Below are positions 1-13,000 of a stretch of DNA of 64,000 nt, one piece after another. Each line of letters starts with the position of its first letter. Within the stretch, counting starts at the first letter, position 1. The notes beneath the pieces are model-generated. The model had not been told where the DNA came from and searched no databases. It saw only the letters and a program-made list of their open reading frames with translations. The DNA comes from Ptychodera flava (taxonomy: Eukaryota > Hemichordata > Enteropneusta > Ptychoderidae): the NCBI RefSeq assembly GCF_041260155.1, contig NC_091932.1, forward strand, positions 7,871,001 through 7,935,000. The letters run 5' to 3'. The translations under genes and the position numbers were made by a program.

Positions 1-1533
1 ATTGCAAGGCGTTCAAAAATGGCCATTTCCAATGAATTGAAAATACGTCTTGCACGACTGAAGACCGTTAAGATCCATTGTGTACGCTGTGTTAGAGTTA
101 ATCTCGTCAAGATCACGACTCGAGAAATTGTTTGTGGACGACCCTCACCCATTTACTTGCAAGAAGATGATCAAAGATACTCTTTATACATGCAACATTC
201 GTCACAAGAAGATACCATGAAAATAGTACCACTTTTTGCAAGAGCAGTATGTTTAATACTAAAAGGAATGGCTGACTCAGTACAATTAGACATTTTCCAA
301 CTTTTGAGACTTAAGTCAATGGAGAGTATTAATACATATCTTGACCAGGAAGGTTGTGAAACATTATTTGAAATTTCTGATTCACTCTTCCCTCGAGTTG
401 GGTCAGAAATACCCCAGGATAAAATTCACCTCCTGAAGCAACATCCAAATTATTACTTCCGGAGCGATGAATATGTCGGTTACAGATTAGATAATGATAG
501 CACTGCATCTACATTCGTGTATGCTAAGATTGTTAAAGAGGTGAAAATACCTACTGGGTCATGCGAAGGTGATTTGACCTACAATGTAAAACGAATTTAT
601 GAAGTTGATATAGGAAAAGATGAATTGATTGCAGTTTCAACGTTGGACCTTTACAAAATACAAGGGGTTTTGAGAAAGAAATTTCTCGTGCCGTATGAAA
701 AATCACCATCGTTTCCAGATAGGGGAAAATCTCTGGATGACATACTTGATGAAGTGTCTGATCTCCTAGAAGATATTTGGTCTGACACTTCTTTGACTGA
801 TGACGAACGGAGAAAGGCTATTAAACGGCTTTACCTCGAGTGGCATCCAGACAAGAACTTCGGGAATGAAGAACTCGCTACTGAGGTGTTTAAACATATC
901 AAGAATGAATTGGATAGACTGGAACAGGGCCGTCCAAGGAAGAAAAAGGCAAGTGGAAGTGCAACAACTGGAGGATCAAGCAGGACGTCATCTTCATTTA
1001 GACCTCGATATCATAGCCGGGGATATTCTTCATTCTATGAAAGATGGGACAGTGAAGCGAGGATGCACAGAGAAAACAGAAATGAAACAAATGCAGGAAG
1101 TTCACACTATGAACCTTATTCCTCCAATTTCACAAAGCGGCCGGACCTTGCAGAAGGCAAACGGTGGTTCCGGCAGGCAAGGGTAGATCTAATTGCAGCA
1201 CGCAAGGACTTTGTGGACACAGATGGCAAAAGCTATGAATGGGTGTCATTTAAATGTCAGCAGGCAGCCGAGAAGGCTCTGAAAGGTGGTCTGTACGCGA
1301 CACTGGGCTATTTGCCATACTCTCACAGTCACTCAAATATTTCCCTTGCATCTTCATTATCAGATCATGCATCAGATATTGATGTTGCAGCTGATGCCGT
1401 AGCACTCATGAATCTGAAATGTGACCACATTCATCCAAGATACCCGGATATGCATGCCCGTCATCAAATACCAAATGATTTCTACACAAAACAGAATGCA
1501 GAAAAGCACATGAACATACAACAAATATTCTAA
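1..1533 (+). CDS. Sacsin-like protein, C-terminal part (J domain + HEPN)
   Basis: The frame is open from base 1, so the gene starts outside the window; the ATG at 19 is probably internal. It ends with TAA at 1531-1533, and the visible part is one exon of about 510 codons. Counting from the ATG at 19, residues ~240-300 form a J-domain-like segment with the HPD tripeptide (LEWHPDKN, near residue 276). A Ser/Gly/Arg-rich linker follows (~305-375). Residues ~378-495 look like a HEPN domain (start EGKRWFRQARVDL, helix FKCQQAAEKALKG). J followed by HEPN at the C-terminus is the arrangement of sacsin, a very large cytosolic co-chaperone-like protein: in that family the J domain engages Hsp70 and HEPN binds nucleotides and dimerises. 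Invertebrates often have several sacsin-like genes, so orthology to vertebrate SACS is not claimed. The sacsin repeat modules that would lie upstream are not visible. Confidence 0.9.
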   Translation: MARRSKMAISNELKIRLARLKTVKIHCVRCVRVNLVKITTREIVCGRPSPIYLQEDDQRYSLYMQHSSQEDTMKIVPLFARAVCLILKGMADSVQLDIFQLLRLKSMESINTYLDQEGCETLFEISDSLFPRVGSEIPQDKIHLLKQHPNYYFRSDEYVGYRLDNDSTASTFVYAKIVKEVKIPTGSCEGDLTYNVKRIYEVDIGKDELIAVSTLDLYKIQGVLRKKFLVPYEKSPSFPDRGKSLDDILDEVSDLLEDIWSDTSLTDDERRKAIKRLYLEWHPDKNFGNEELATEVFKHIKNELDRLEQGRPRKKKASGSATTGGSSRTSSSFRPRYHSRGYSSFYERWDSEARMHRENRNETNAGSSHYEPYSSNFTKRPDLAEGKRWFRQARVDLIAARKDFVDTDGKSYEWVSFKCQQAAEKALKGGLYATLGYLPYSHSHSNISLASSLSDHASDIDVAADAVALMNLKCDHIHPRYPDMHARHQIPNDFYTKQNAEKHMNIQQIF

Positions 1534-2958
1534 AATCAGTAGCAACGATTGTGTCTGAACATTTTGGCTGATGTTTTGTATCGAGGTGGGTCTTAAATGT
1601 GTCTTTGTGTTTCCTGATGTTTTAAATCAGAAGTTCATAGTGTTCGAACGTTATTACTGTATAATTTTTTTTATTACTGTATAATTTTGGCTATGGTCTT
1701 GGTTCCTTTGCGCCAAATATTTGCTGTCATGTTTCTCATCGGCCATTAATCATGAATTTTGGCCCTGATAGCATTGTTTTATTGTCACCAAGATGATACC
1801 ATATTTCTTAAGAACTGATACATAATTCAAAATGAAACTTGCTTGATATTACACAAAACGTTCATCAAAGTTGAGGAGAAATATTTTCATAAAAAAAGAG
1901 GAGGGAGACCTACCAATGATCAGTAAACTTTCCACTGAGTATTTTAGGTTTTTAACGTTTTTCAGCATGCCTATACCCTTTTACTATCGCACAATCAATG
2001 TGTCAGAACTCGCATTATGTTAAAAATGATATTTACGTACTCCCAGCATGTGCAGTACCCCGGAGTCATTTCCATTACTCGCCAACAAGTGTACATGCCG
2101 CCCTTTTGGGTGGGGTTTCAGAAATGTAGTCTAAAAGGGGGTATCAATTCAAGTGCGGTCTTAAATGTGGTATAATTTCACCCAGTCAAATTTAGTTAAA
2201 GTTAAGCATATGTTCTCTAACCAAATTTTATATTTTCTCTATAAATGAAGAAACATTTTTAGTTTTTCCCGTTTTATCAAATCATTAAATAGCCAGAGAC
2301 CACGGATATGCAGTAAGGCATTGCTTGTTTCCCAGCCGTATAAGAGCTTTGTTTGTCCCATAGGGCTTTATAAATTCGACTGTTTGACTTTTTACCAGGC
2401 TAAAAGGCTATAAAAGTCGACGGAAGTCTAAAACGAGGTCCCATAACGAGATGTTTAGTCTTAAATTGGGTATGGGGTTTTCATTTATGGCCGCACAGCC
2501 CTACAATTTCTCCAAACAGGTACTGTTCCAAGGGGGGCACTACCACGATTTTTCTTAATGAAACGTTGTATTACAGTATTTATGTCCTTGCCAATATGTT
2601 TAATGATATATTTAAATCAGTTTTTGTGTAGTAAGAGATTTAAAGTTCTAAGGTAGTGATCTGTTTAAAGTCAGTCGACATACTGTCGATTGTTTTGATT
2701 GGAAATATGTACTTCAACAAAATAGGAAACGACATTGCGACCTAGTACTCAACCTATTTATCACATTTAATGTGTTAGTTTGCATTATATATGATATTAG
2801 CCATAGATTCCTCTACATAACATTTCAAATGTTTATAAGCTGTGCTCATAAGGTTCATATTGGTTTTATCGACGATGTAAGCGGAAATGAAGATGACCAT
2901 TGCATCAAAGCATAACGAGTGAAATTTTCTTTCGAAATATGAACAGATAATTTGATCT

Positions 2959-3290
2959 TGAGATAGAACGCGCCTCGGGGACAAAAATTCGGGCTTTCAA
3001 ATTTTATCAATTCTTTTCTGATCTACCACTTGTTGAGGCTCATTGTAAAGCTGTAGATGAAAGGAAAGTTTTCACCGTCTTATTTTTCGAAATTCGAAAA
3101 CTTTATTTCTCCCCATAAAGTAAACACAGAGATGGAGGGCATTTTGAATTTCAAATATCGGGAAATCTTTGGTAATTTGTCTCTCTAGTACCAATTTTTG
3201 CACGGTGACCCCTGATTTATTCTTGGTTCGGTAAGAGTATGTTCGAAAGTTTCATTGAGGAACGTTTGAGCAAAAGGTTAATTCTTTCAT
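2959..3290 (+). mobile_element. ~300-bp TIR repeat (family A), copy 1
   Basis: It opens with a variant of AAGGTAGAACGCACCTCG and contains the family's internal landmarks, including a 'gatctaccacttgt' motif and a 'ctctctagtacca' motif. The same sequence occurs reversed at 11520-11836 and 19612-19906, and forward at 48690-49642. This copy's right end is degraded. There is no coding capacity, which is typical of a MITE. Confidence 0.65.
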
Positions 3291-5929
3291 AAATGTAAAC
3301 ATTCACGATGTGCCGTAAGCAGTCTGTACATTCGAAAATTGTGATGTTTTTCTCTTAATGATATTCCAATGTTAATTGTTTAAGTTTGTGTGCGATGTGT
3401 GATAGAGAGTATGTGAGTGCGAGTGCCTCGTGAACTCTGGTGTGTGGAGGGGCAGCAGTAACCACTCATTTTAAGAGTGAGGATTTGGCCAAACGCTTTC
3501 GATTGTGGCGTCTTCCCTAGGTGACTGGGTGCCATACGTTGTGAGTGCGAAACCAATCAAAACTTTACTGCATTTAATTGAATATCCAATGTTTATTTAA
3601 TACTTTGTCCTTTGTAAATACCTTTACCGTCTAAATATCCAATGTTTGACATGTACAATTAGGTTGATCGACTGAATAAGAAGTGTCTTCAAACTACAAT
3701 TTCATTTTGAAGTTTATTAAGCATGTACCCGAAACCCACTATCTATCTATCTATCTACTCGTCTGCTTTTGTAAGATTTGTCTATCTGAAAGCAATTGCC
3801 TGTATTGCATCTGAAAACATTATTTGAGAATTTCCACTGAAATGTGCTAGTTGTGCTTAATTCATATGATTGTTATTAGAGAACCCTGAAATGTAATTAT
3901 ATAATATCGATCAAACTTTGCACCAGACTTTACTGTAGGCATGAATGCATCCTTTAATATCACTTGAATTGTAACCTCAGCTTTTATATTTTTGTTAGTT
4001 ATCGTAGGGTCATACGTCAGAGTTATCGAACTGTTGAATATAGATATGTATATATACTAGATCTCCTCCAAACCAATGTCAATTTAAGTCATTAAATTAA
4101 AATGCGTTCAAATGAGAAACGTAGATGAAGCAAATTTTCCCAATCGCTTCCAAATAAAATTATGTCACCTGTAACACATGCCTGTAGCACAAATTCGAAG
4201 ACTCTTGCGTGTAAAACAGTATTATAAGATGTTCAATGAAAAGGCCATAGCAAAACATATGTTTGCTGTTCTAAAGGAAATACTTTCACGATCGTAGCCT
4301 GTTGTATTATATATTATAAATTTTATATTATAAATTTTATATTGATGATAACATTGACGAAATAACATGATGAGATGAAGTAACAGGAAATTCTTGTGAA
4401 TTGAAAATATGTCCATTTTCAATTATGTATGACATGACAGGAACGTTGAGTTTTTGCTCCATATTGTATGTTTGTCTCAATTATGTTAATATAGAATACT
4501 TGAGTGATAGCGCACTACGATATTGCATAGACGTCAAAGCCATTTTGCAACGAACTTCATTTAATTGATAGTTCTTGGTATGGATTTTGTCCCAATGAAT
4601 AGATATGCAGAGTGTTTGTATTGCGACTGAGGTAACCATTTATTTAACCAAAATTTGCACTCCCATATCAAGTGTCATTGCATTTATCTTTAGTATTCGA
4701 ATAGTTTTTCTAATCACAGTAATTCCTAGCAGTCTTTAAGACTGCTTCTTATTTCTTTCTAATTTTGAGTGATTACTTGATTATGGATATATCATATGCT
4801 TAAGTCAGTATAGTTCTTTTGAAACATTAATGTTAAGGTCAAGTGACAATTTTAAAACATTTGCAACTCATTAAAGTTTTAGCGATTATAAAGTAAGCTG
4901 ATATGTAACATTATTGTCGGCGCAGGATTATTTTTATAGCCCTAGAAACGAGTTCGATGATTGGCACGGGTTTGAATGTCGATTACGTTCTTCGAAGAAG
5001 CAAACGCGCCATGAGTTACTGTACTTTTCATAACAGCAGCATTATGATGCACAAATGAAGAGTAGTGGACGCGGACTTTCGGATGAAATAAATAAATTTT
5101 TCCTAGATGCCTGTAGCTGGATATCTATCTCTAACTTTAATGACTCCTTAGGTTACTTGTGATTAATGACAGGCAGACGTTGTGTCCATTAGTCTTCAGT
5201 CTTGCAAATGACTTACAACAGTTGGTTAACGTCAACAATAGTCGACCTGTAATTGACCGGTGGTTCTCAAAGGATGAATAAAAGGGTCACCAGCATCATA
5301 CCCGTGGCATCGCTATTTGTTCCTGGAATTATTGAATGGTTTGACATCGACTATCCTGTGAACTCTTGTAGAGCAAACAATTACTAGATTACACTTTCAT
5401 ATATTTATAATCTTAGTTTTCCATTGTTTATTTTTAACACGATTCTTCATTTTTTATGTTGTTGATATAACTTTTACGGTGAAAATACGGTGATTAAAAA
5501 TTAACAAACTACGTAAATACAATGTGTCCGTCATTAATTTTAAGCATTTAACACATCCACTCTTCCTGACTGCAACATCCAAAGCCCTCCCGCCATGTTT
5601 TTTGCTTCCCGTGATATGAGCCTTGCTGACCTTTTCAGTACCGCTATTTTCCAACCTAGCTTCGACAACACCATTACGTAGGATACAATTGTGTGAATTG
5701 CAAATGATGTCAACATTTAAAATATTGTGCATTGTCCATAAAATGTATCAACTTGCATTCAATGTTGTAGTCTAAACTGACCATTTTTTCTTCTCTCCAC
5801 ATGAGTGCAATCTTGGCTTGTTCCTATATCAAGTTTCTTCATAGGGCTAGCGTAAGCAAAAGATTTTGTCTTGCGTCCTCTCAAGATGCCAAATTCTAGG
5901 CTGGTAAGCGATTTAAAACATATAAGAGG

Positions 5930-6400
5930 TGCAAAAAGGTGTTCGGCGGGCGGGCAAATTTCAAAACTAATCGGCGGGCGGGGAGAAAAATCAATATTTA
6001 CTGTGGGCAGGGAAGACGTTTCATAATCTTCATGGGCGGGGAGAACATTTTTGACAGTAGGTACCGGAAAATACGTAAAGGGGAGGGGGAAACCGTGGTT
6101 GATGATAGAACGTGAGGGGAGATTAAGCGCCCAAGTTAGATGGGAGCGATGTTCCAAGGTATACTGAAGCTGCTGGCACGGTTTGCGTTGATCTAGGTTG
6201 CCCAGTGGGAATCTAGTGGGCAACGGGGAATTTCAGTAGTGGGGAGAGGGCAGTGGGGAGCTTGAATTGTTGTGGGGAGGGGGAGCGGGCATAGATACTA
6301 GAGGGCAGTGGTCATCAAAATTCAGTGGGAGGGCACATTTTCCGTGTATGCCAGTAGGAGGGCAGTTACGAACAGCTCTACTTTCCCCTCCAAATTTCAG
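5930..6400. repeat. G-rich degenerate repeat block
   Basis: Plus-strand runs such as GGCGGGCGGGCA, GGGCGGGGAG and GTGGGGAGGGGGAG recur every 30-60 bases, separated by short AT-rich spacers. The open frames on the minus strand here (Pro/Leu/Phe-rich) are compositional by-products. Confidence 0.5.
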
Positions 6401-8084
6401 GTTAAGGTCAAAAATAAGTAAAATCGGTACATCAGCTTTCATAACATGTTTGGGATGATTTTGCGAACTTGGTGAAATTTACCAGTTGGCGGCACCTGAT
6501 ATAAAAATGAAACATATCATCAAAATGCAGCAATGTGGCGTTTTCTAATAAACTTTCCCATTCATGTAACTGTATACTTCTAGAGAATACAATTTTACTT
6601 CCCCATATGCTACAATGGTTACAATATGACTACTGTAGGAAGTATTTTGTTGCAATGTAAAAGTCATGTTTTTGCAACAGAATACCGTCAAAAAGGGAGA
6701 ATTCTGTACGACAAAATCTCCCTTAAAAACTTCTTATGGTAAACAAATAATTTACTCACTCTAGCTGACACAAACACCGTAGGGTAAATAGAAGAAAATG
6801 TTAAGAAAATCCCTGCATTTTTTTTACAATTTCAGTTTTTAGACAATTTATCGAAAACATAATTGCGATTTCCCTTCAAATAAGCCTGATTTAGTAATTT
6901 TAAGTACACTAGGCGCAGCCTGATGTTGCGGGGCAGCTGCCCTTCCTCCCGGAATTGTGAACACTTCAATATTCCAGTATTTAGCAGCAAATATGTTACT
7001 AATTGACGATCTGTATTCAATCTAAAACAAATGTGTAAAATAAAATGGTAACATATAAATGTACACTGACTTAGTTACTCTGCAACTTTCAGTTTTCCAA
7101 AGTAGTAAATCTTGAGTAATTACGTGAGTTAGTGTCCAAGCCGTGCACAAACAGCAGAAGAGTCCTGCTTCTTCTTCACTGAATTCCCGTTTTCGCAAGT
7201 GTGACACGAGTTTGTAAAAGCGTGTGGGCTGCAGGTTGCAGCTATTCACAAGTTTGTAGGTGTTCAACGGTGTCCCTAAACTTCACTTAAATCAGATATC
7301 AGGTCTCAAGTATGTCCAAGATCAACATTGCCAAGAAACGACGTGTTATCAAGCAATCTGTTTTGATTTTTGTCAACAAGCAGACAGTGTAAGCTGTCAG
7401 TTTGAAATTCAAAGGAAAACTATAGCCAGCAATTTAAAACAGGGCAAATTGGAGTTCCCTGCGATGAATATATTGACTCGTAATTAGGCATAACTTTAAA
7501 AAAATCGAAATAACGAACACAGCCCCGAGATAGTTAATTAATGAAATATCAACCGGAGAAAATTATGTCTCTTTGTAAAATTGCAATGACTAGCGATAAA
7601 GTGACTGAAACAGTTGAAATGTGGAGAAAATCTCCTTTCCAACCATTTCTAATGATGTTTCATGACCGTTGATTCAATGACGGAAAATGATTCGATGATG
7701 TCATTGTCTAATAGCGTGAATAGAATGACGTAGTACTCCAGTCGTGACTTATATGAAGATCTTCCCGCTAGATTAAACATAATGAGTCTATGGTGCTGCT
7801 TATTATTATCATGTAAGCTGATCGTTTAAAAACAGGCATACAAAATATTAGTGATCCTTGCGCTTTATCGCAAACAGGACATAAGGGACAATGTAGCTCG
7901 TTTTTGGCCCTATGTGATTTCAAAAAAAAACTTGAAATACTTGTATGAAGTCACTCAGTGTACAAAATGACGACGGTACATTAATTGTAAAAGTGTCACA
8001 TTACCAATTTGCTGAATGCAACTTGGGTGATATTATTTGTGACCTGTAGACAAAATGGATTTTTCTTGCTCGACTCTCTTTTCT

Positions 8085-8176
8085 ATGACAAAGAAACATT
8101 GCCATAAATAAACATTGCCATAAATAAACATTGCCCATGCCCCAAATAAACATTGCCATAAATAAACATTGCCCTC
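8085..8176. repeat. Short tandem repeat, 16-bp unit
   Basis: About five imperfect copies of AAATAAACATTGCCAT stand in a row, interrupted once by a GCCC-containing variant. Confidence 0.7.
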
Positions 8177-10046
8177 ATGCAAGGAAAAAAGTTGCTATCC
8201 TTAATACAGATTTCATTACAAAAGCTTGCATGAGGACTAAACTTTTGTAACAGTGTTTTCCAACTATGCATGGTTACAGTTGTGCACCAAATATCATTTT
8301 TTCAGTTCAGACTATGAAATGTTTCTCTGAATCTTTATATTGTCTGGCTGCAAACAGATTTGAGATTGTACACATTTGACCAGTATTTCAGCATGTTTTA
8401 AGAAGTCAAACATGGCAAACTACTTTTTAAATGAACAAAATTCAAGAAAAATCTCAAACTGACCTGCGGTCCTGGTTCTCACAGTAGTGCTTGTTGGTAT
8501 TCACTGTTTGTGTTATTATAGTCCTTATTCTTCTATTTTAAAATTGTGTCCAGTTATTGTAAATTTGCTCAGAGATAAAGCTGATGGAAAACCTGCTCCA
8601 TTGACTGGTGCAGAGTGGTGCCATTTAATACCTGGAAAAGGGACAAAATAGTTATCAAAGGATTCTGAGGGTATAATTGGTATTTTATTCATTACTTCAA
8701 ATGTAAAGAACTCACGTCCCTAATGTTTCAGTTTTCCATGTTGACAGTAATTAGCACAACTCATGATATTTCAGGCAAAATGCCATAACTATGTTGACAT
8801 TGCTTATGTATGACTAGAACAGTTTCACGAAATCGGATGATTTTTAGGGGTCAGGATAACGGCAATTTGTGATGATGACCCGGCTTGTAATGACATCGGC
8901 GGACAAAAAATACCCTTCTAAATCTATTTCTGCTTTAAACGTTTTAAAGAAATGTAATGTATGATTTCTGACCATCACCATGTACTTAAAATAATTTTAT
9001 ATAAATCGTTCTCAGACATTTTTAATTTCTAAACGGTTACTCGTTGAATAGTAGTTCCAGCTTCTGGTATACTAATGAAGAAAGGGAGAAGTTTTCTTTG
9101 CGTTTTTTAGGATCTGATTATTTCATCATACCGAAAATTAGTTCATAGCTACGGAAAAGCGACAATCGGAAAACAATATAGGAATGACTGTTTTGGTTGA
9201 TCGATACATCTTTCTTCGCCCTGTTTTATCCTACAGTTCTAACTATCGTCCTTCGTGTGACTGAGTAGTCACCTCCGGGGCGGGTACTTCAACGAATTCA
9301 GTGCTTCGTGACCTAGCGAAATATTGGTTTTATCTAACATTATCTGACAGGAACTGTTTACCGTTGTGGTGTGAGTGGCAGTTTTCTCATAGATAGTCTT
9401 ATATTCAGATTATGAAAAGTCAACAGACTTGTGAACCTGTACGATTCCCTGAGATATAGGTCAAAATTTTGGACTTTTTTGCTCACTGTGACTCTATAAA
9501 TGAGCGTCATATTTATAAATGACTTGGTAAAGTTGAGCTTATCAGTTCTCAGGTTATCAAAAAACAATTTGAATTTGCTTTATTTTTTCTTATTTGTCAA
9601 ATTTTCGATGAATTACGTTATTCACCAATTTAATACTAGTCAAAGGTTACTGCTCTACCAAGGAGTTACTCGATGAGTACGAGTATGATCTACCATGTTC
9701 CTCTCCAAAACTTTCCGATCCTCACCGACAACTTTTCGTCGACCGCGAGGATGGCAAAATGGTTGTTATATAATAATCGTGGGTCCTTTATCGAATACAG
9801 CGCCTTCCTGGATTTTAAGCGTGTTTATTGCTGTGTTTTGTAAATGAGTCCTTGATATCTTATTTACGCCATGTCAAGGCTTCTTTTGCAGGTCAATGAA
9901 CGTTCACGACATTCGGAAGTGGGCCGCTGCGGTTGTTGTCTCTGCATTGCTCATAAGCTAGTTCTCCGGTTTGTCAATCGCACTGTACCGTCAGTGAAGT
10001 CCAACGCCATCCTTTAAACGCTCTGATACACTTTTTGGGTTGTGCC

Positions 10047-13000
10047 ATGTCTGTAATTTGCAATCTCTTTGTACTTATGGCAACTTCGCTCATTGCAAAT
10101 GCGCTTAAATCGAATATCATGGATCCTGTATTTGCCGTACTGACAGAGTGGCCAAACCCTAACGCTACAGGGAACCCACTGAAGAACGTCACACTGTCAT
10201 GTTACCGTAACATGCAGGAGTTTGGTCTGGATCTGCTGATGGCAAAGAACTACGCACGAGAAAGTAAGTCAGCAAGTCCTGTGTCAACATTAGTATAAAG
10301 TGACTCTACATTAGCCTTAGACAATTGTTAATTTTATTTTCTCATGCTATCTGATTGAAGACCGGGCAGTTAACATTACCCCCTATATCGGGCAGCGCAT
10401 TTGGTTTTCGCATTATTGAAATCGTAATGTATAAAAGGACGTGAGGCTTGTTTTCAATTTATTGACAAACATCTATTTGTCGACTGCTTTTTTATAACGT
10501 AACAATTATTTATAATAAATGGTTTCTCGCGGGAATAGCAAACATGGCCTGTTTAATGTTTAAGATAAAGACAGATAGCATCTAAGAGTTCGTAAATATA
10601 TTTTTGATATCTAAATAATGGACGCCGTCAATTATCCATATAATGTGATGACACATGTCAGAAACACATGTGAAATCATGGAGGCAAACAAGAGACGACT
10701 TCATCGGGCGCATGGCATTTCCTTAGCGCATGTACAGTGTGCAGCATCTTCTCTATATATTTTTTGGCAATATGACGTTACATACGCCAGTCTATTTGGT
10801 AAATTTCAAATAATCTCCGTCTGTCCTGTCAAGTAAATCGTGACCAAATCCTAGGCAAGCGACATTAATAAAGGTCGACCACGGAGAACACGTAGCACTG
10901 TTTTCAAACTCCATGCACCGAAGGGGGGGGGCAGCAGTTGCTAACTGATGCATGCCTTCATACTAAAGGGAGAATGAATAGGACCAATTCCTCCCACGGT
11001 TGTTAGTGCTTGCTGCCCATTTGCTTCATTGTGTAAAGTCCTGGCCGATGTTTATCTGACGGCGTCGGAACCGAATGGGTCAAAGCGGCAAACAGAATAC
11101 ATGTTTGTTCTGAAACGTTTTACTTAGCATACTACTGTCAAAAGCTGAATTACACATTTAGTAAGAAAAGTTTTCTTTGGTTTATTTCTCACACTTCTCC
11201 TGGATTCATGGTGTCTTTACACAGCTAAAACAAACCGTCAAACTATAGGTATTTCAAAAGATCACTGACGCCCGTTCTGTGACCTTCCTTTACTATGTTC
11301 TTTACAGTGTACGAATCAAGCGGCTCATTCAGGACAGATTATGACGTGACCTATGATCGGCAAGACCTCGGTCATTATTGGATGTGTCGGCGGGGTAAAG
11401 CTGAGAAAACAAATCTTCATTTTGGAGGCCAGTATTGCGTCACGAATACGTTGTTCAGCCAAGTATGTGTCACGTGATGTTTGTACTCTCATCTTTTGCT
11501 TCGAGACTGAGATATAGTTTAAGGTAGTATGCACCTCGAAAAGGAAAGCCTTAAACTTTTGTTCAAACTTTCCCCAAGGAATCTTTCAACCATTCTCTTT
11601 CAAAATCAAGAATAAAAGTCGGCGTCACCGTGCAAATTTTGGTACTAGAGAAACAAATTTCCCCAATATCAACCGATATTTGAAAGCCGCCACCCCTGTG
11701 TTAACTCTATGGAGAAAAATTACATTTTCGATTTTCGAAAATCTAAGACGGTGAAAACAAGTGGTAGATCAGAAAAGAATTGTAAAGGTTTGAGAGTCTG
11801 AATATCCGTCAACGAGGCGCATGTAACCTTAAAAGGACAAAAGCTTCAACTTATGATGATATTTTCATTATTTTGTTCACAAAATATAGTTTTTATTCTT
11901 CATTCCATAGTAGGTTGAAATACAAACTATCGGCCTTATAAACACGATCCATTGTGTAAAAATGCTATTGCTGATAAATGAACAAAAGGATTCAAAGGTT
12001 ACTCCTAATGAGACTTCAAGAGTGGATGAACAAAAGTTAAGAACAGTGTATTATCGACCACAGTGATTATTGCGAGCTATTTCAGCAAGGACGTGCAACA
12101 GACCGATGATTCAATCATTGTGTCCCACCACATACCTGATTCTAATGTCTCTTGTGCCAGCCGTGGTGACTTGGTCATTTAAACTCCTTGACAATTTAAC
12201 ACGAGTGGAACGAGAACATTACGATAATTAATTACGGCATCTTTAGGGATATTCTATAAGGGGCATTCATCAAGGCCAAAATCCAGAAAGTATTCATAGT
12301 ATAGTCATATGTATAGTGAATCAACATTTCGGTGAAATTTCAAACTCAACTTTCTTGCACACACATAAACATTTTAACCACCCAAGTCTAATCAGGTATA
12401 AATGATTTATCAAACGGCTATAAAAAATCAAGTTTTTGTACGCATGCGAGTTGTAACAATGCTATTCCAATCAAGTACATTTATGTCAATTATTAGACGT
12501 CTATAAATGCATAGATATTGCTAGTTTTGTATTGAAAAAGTATCACATAGTTTTCTCATAGACTACCATGTAAAGTGTATCAACATTATCAATTAAATCC
12601 AAATATCAAATTTTTGTAAACACACGCACTTTTACCTGTCACTGCAAGCAAAGTACATTTACATGAATCATCAGAAATGTGTGAATGCACAGATATAGAT
12701 TGTCTTTTATGGTAAAATATTGTGTGCCCAATACACTCCCATGAAATATGATGTGATATTTTAGGACAAAGCATTATATCAGCCACCATTTTGCCTTCTA
12801 ATAGTTTCGCGATAAATTGTGACCCTCCCCAAAAGGCATGCATGACATTTCATGACCCTTCAAAAATGCTTATGCAAAAAATTACAACCACCTGTAATTT
12901 CTGTCAAATCCCTTTTAGGGGGATTTCAAGATTTTAGCAAGTCAGAAGGGGAGATTTGATCGTTAGCGCATTGTGACTTTGTTTGGGGTGTCATATGAAA

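Larger units (their letters stand above)
1534..10046. other. Gene-poor intergenic region with dispersed repeats
   Basis: No open frame here has splice sites or motifs I can support. It presumably holds the 3' UTR of the sacsin-like gene and the promoter and 5' UTR of the first acyltransferase gene. Recognisable content: a ~330-bp TIR repeat (2959-3290), a short TATC tract near 3740, a G-rich degenerate block (5930-6400) and a 16-bp tandem repeat (8085-8176). A TATA-like stretch lies near 9766, about 280 bases before the first acyltransferase ATG. It is only a weak promoter candidate. Confidence 0.6.

Noticed and set aside
800-1186. 128-codon frame inside the sacsin-like exon
   Set aside because: An out-of-frame shadow of the J-domain and linker coding sequence.
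5759-6442. Minus-strand Pro-rich frames of 154 and 69 codons
   Set aside because: They arise from G-rich degenerate repeats. There is no motif, and the composition follows the repeat.
6832-7267. Minus-strand frames with a weak resemblance to a nuclear-receptor ligand-binding helix (SHLRKREFSEEEAGLF)
   Set aside because: The similarity is one short helix-like string, without the other conserved parts of the fold, so it is not strong enough to call.
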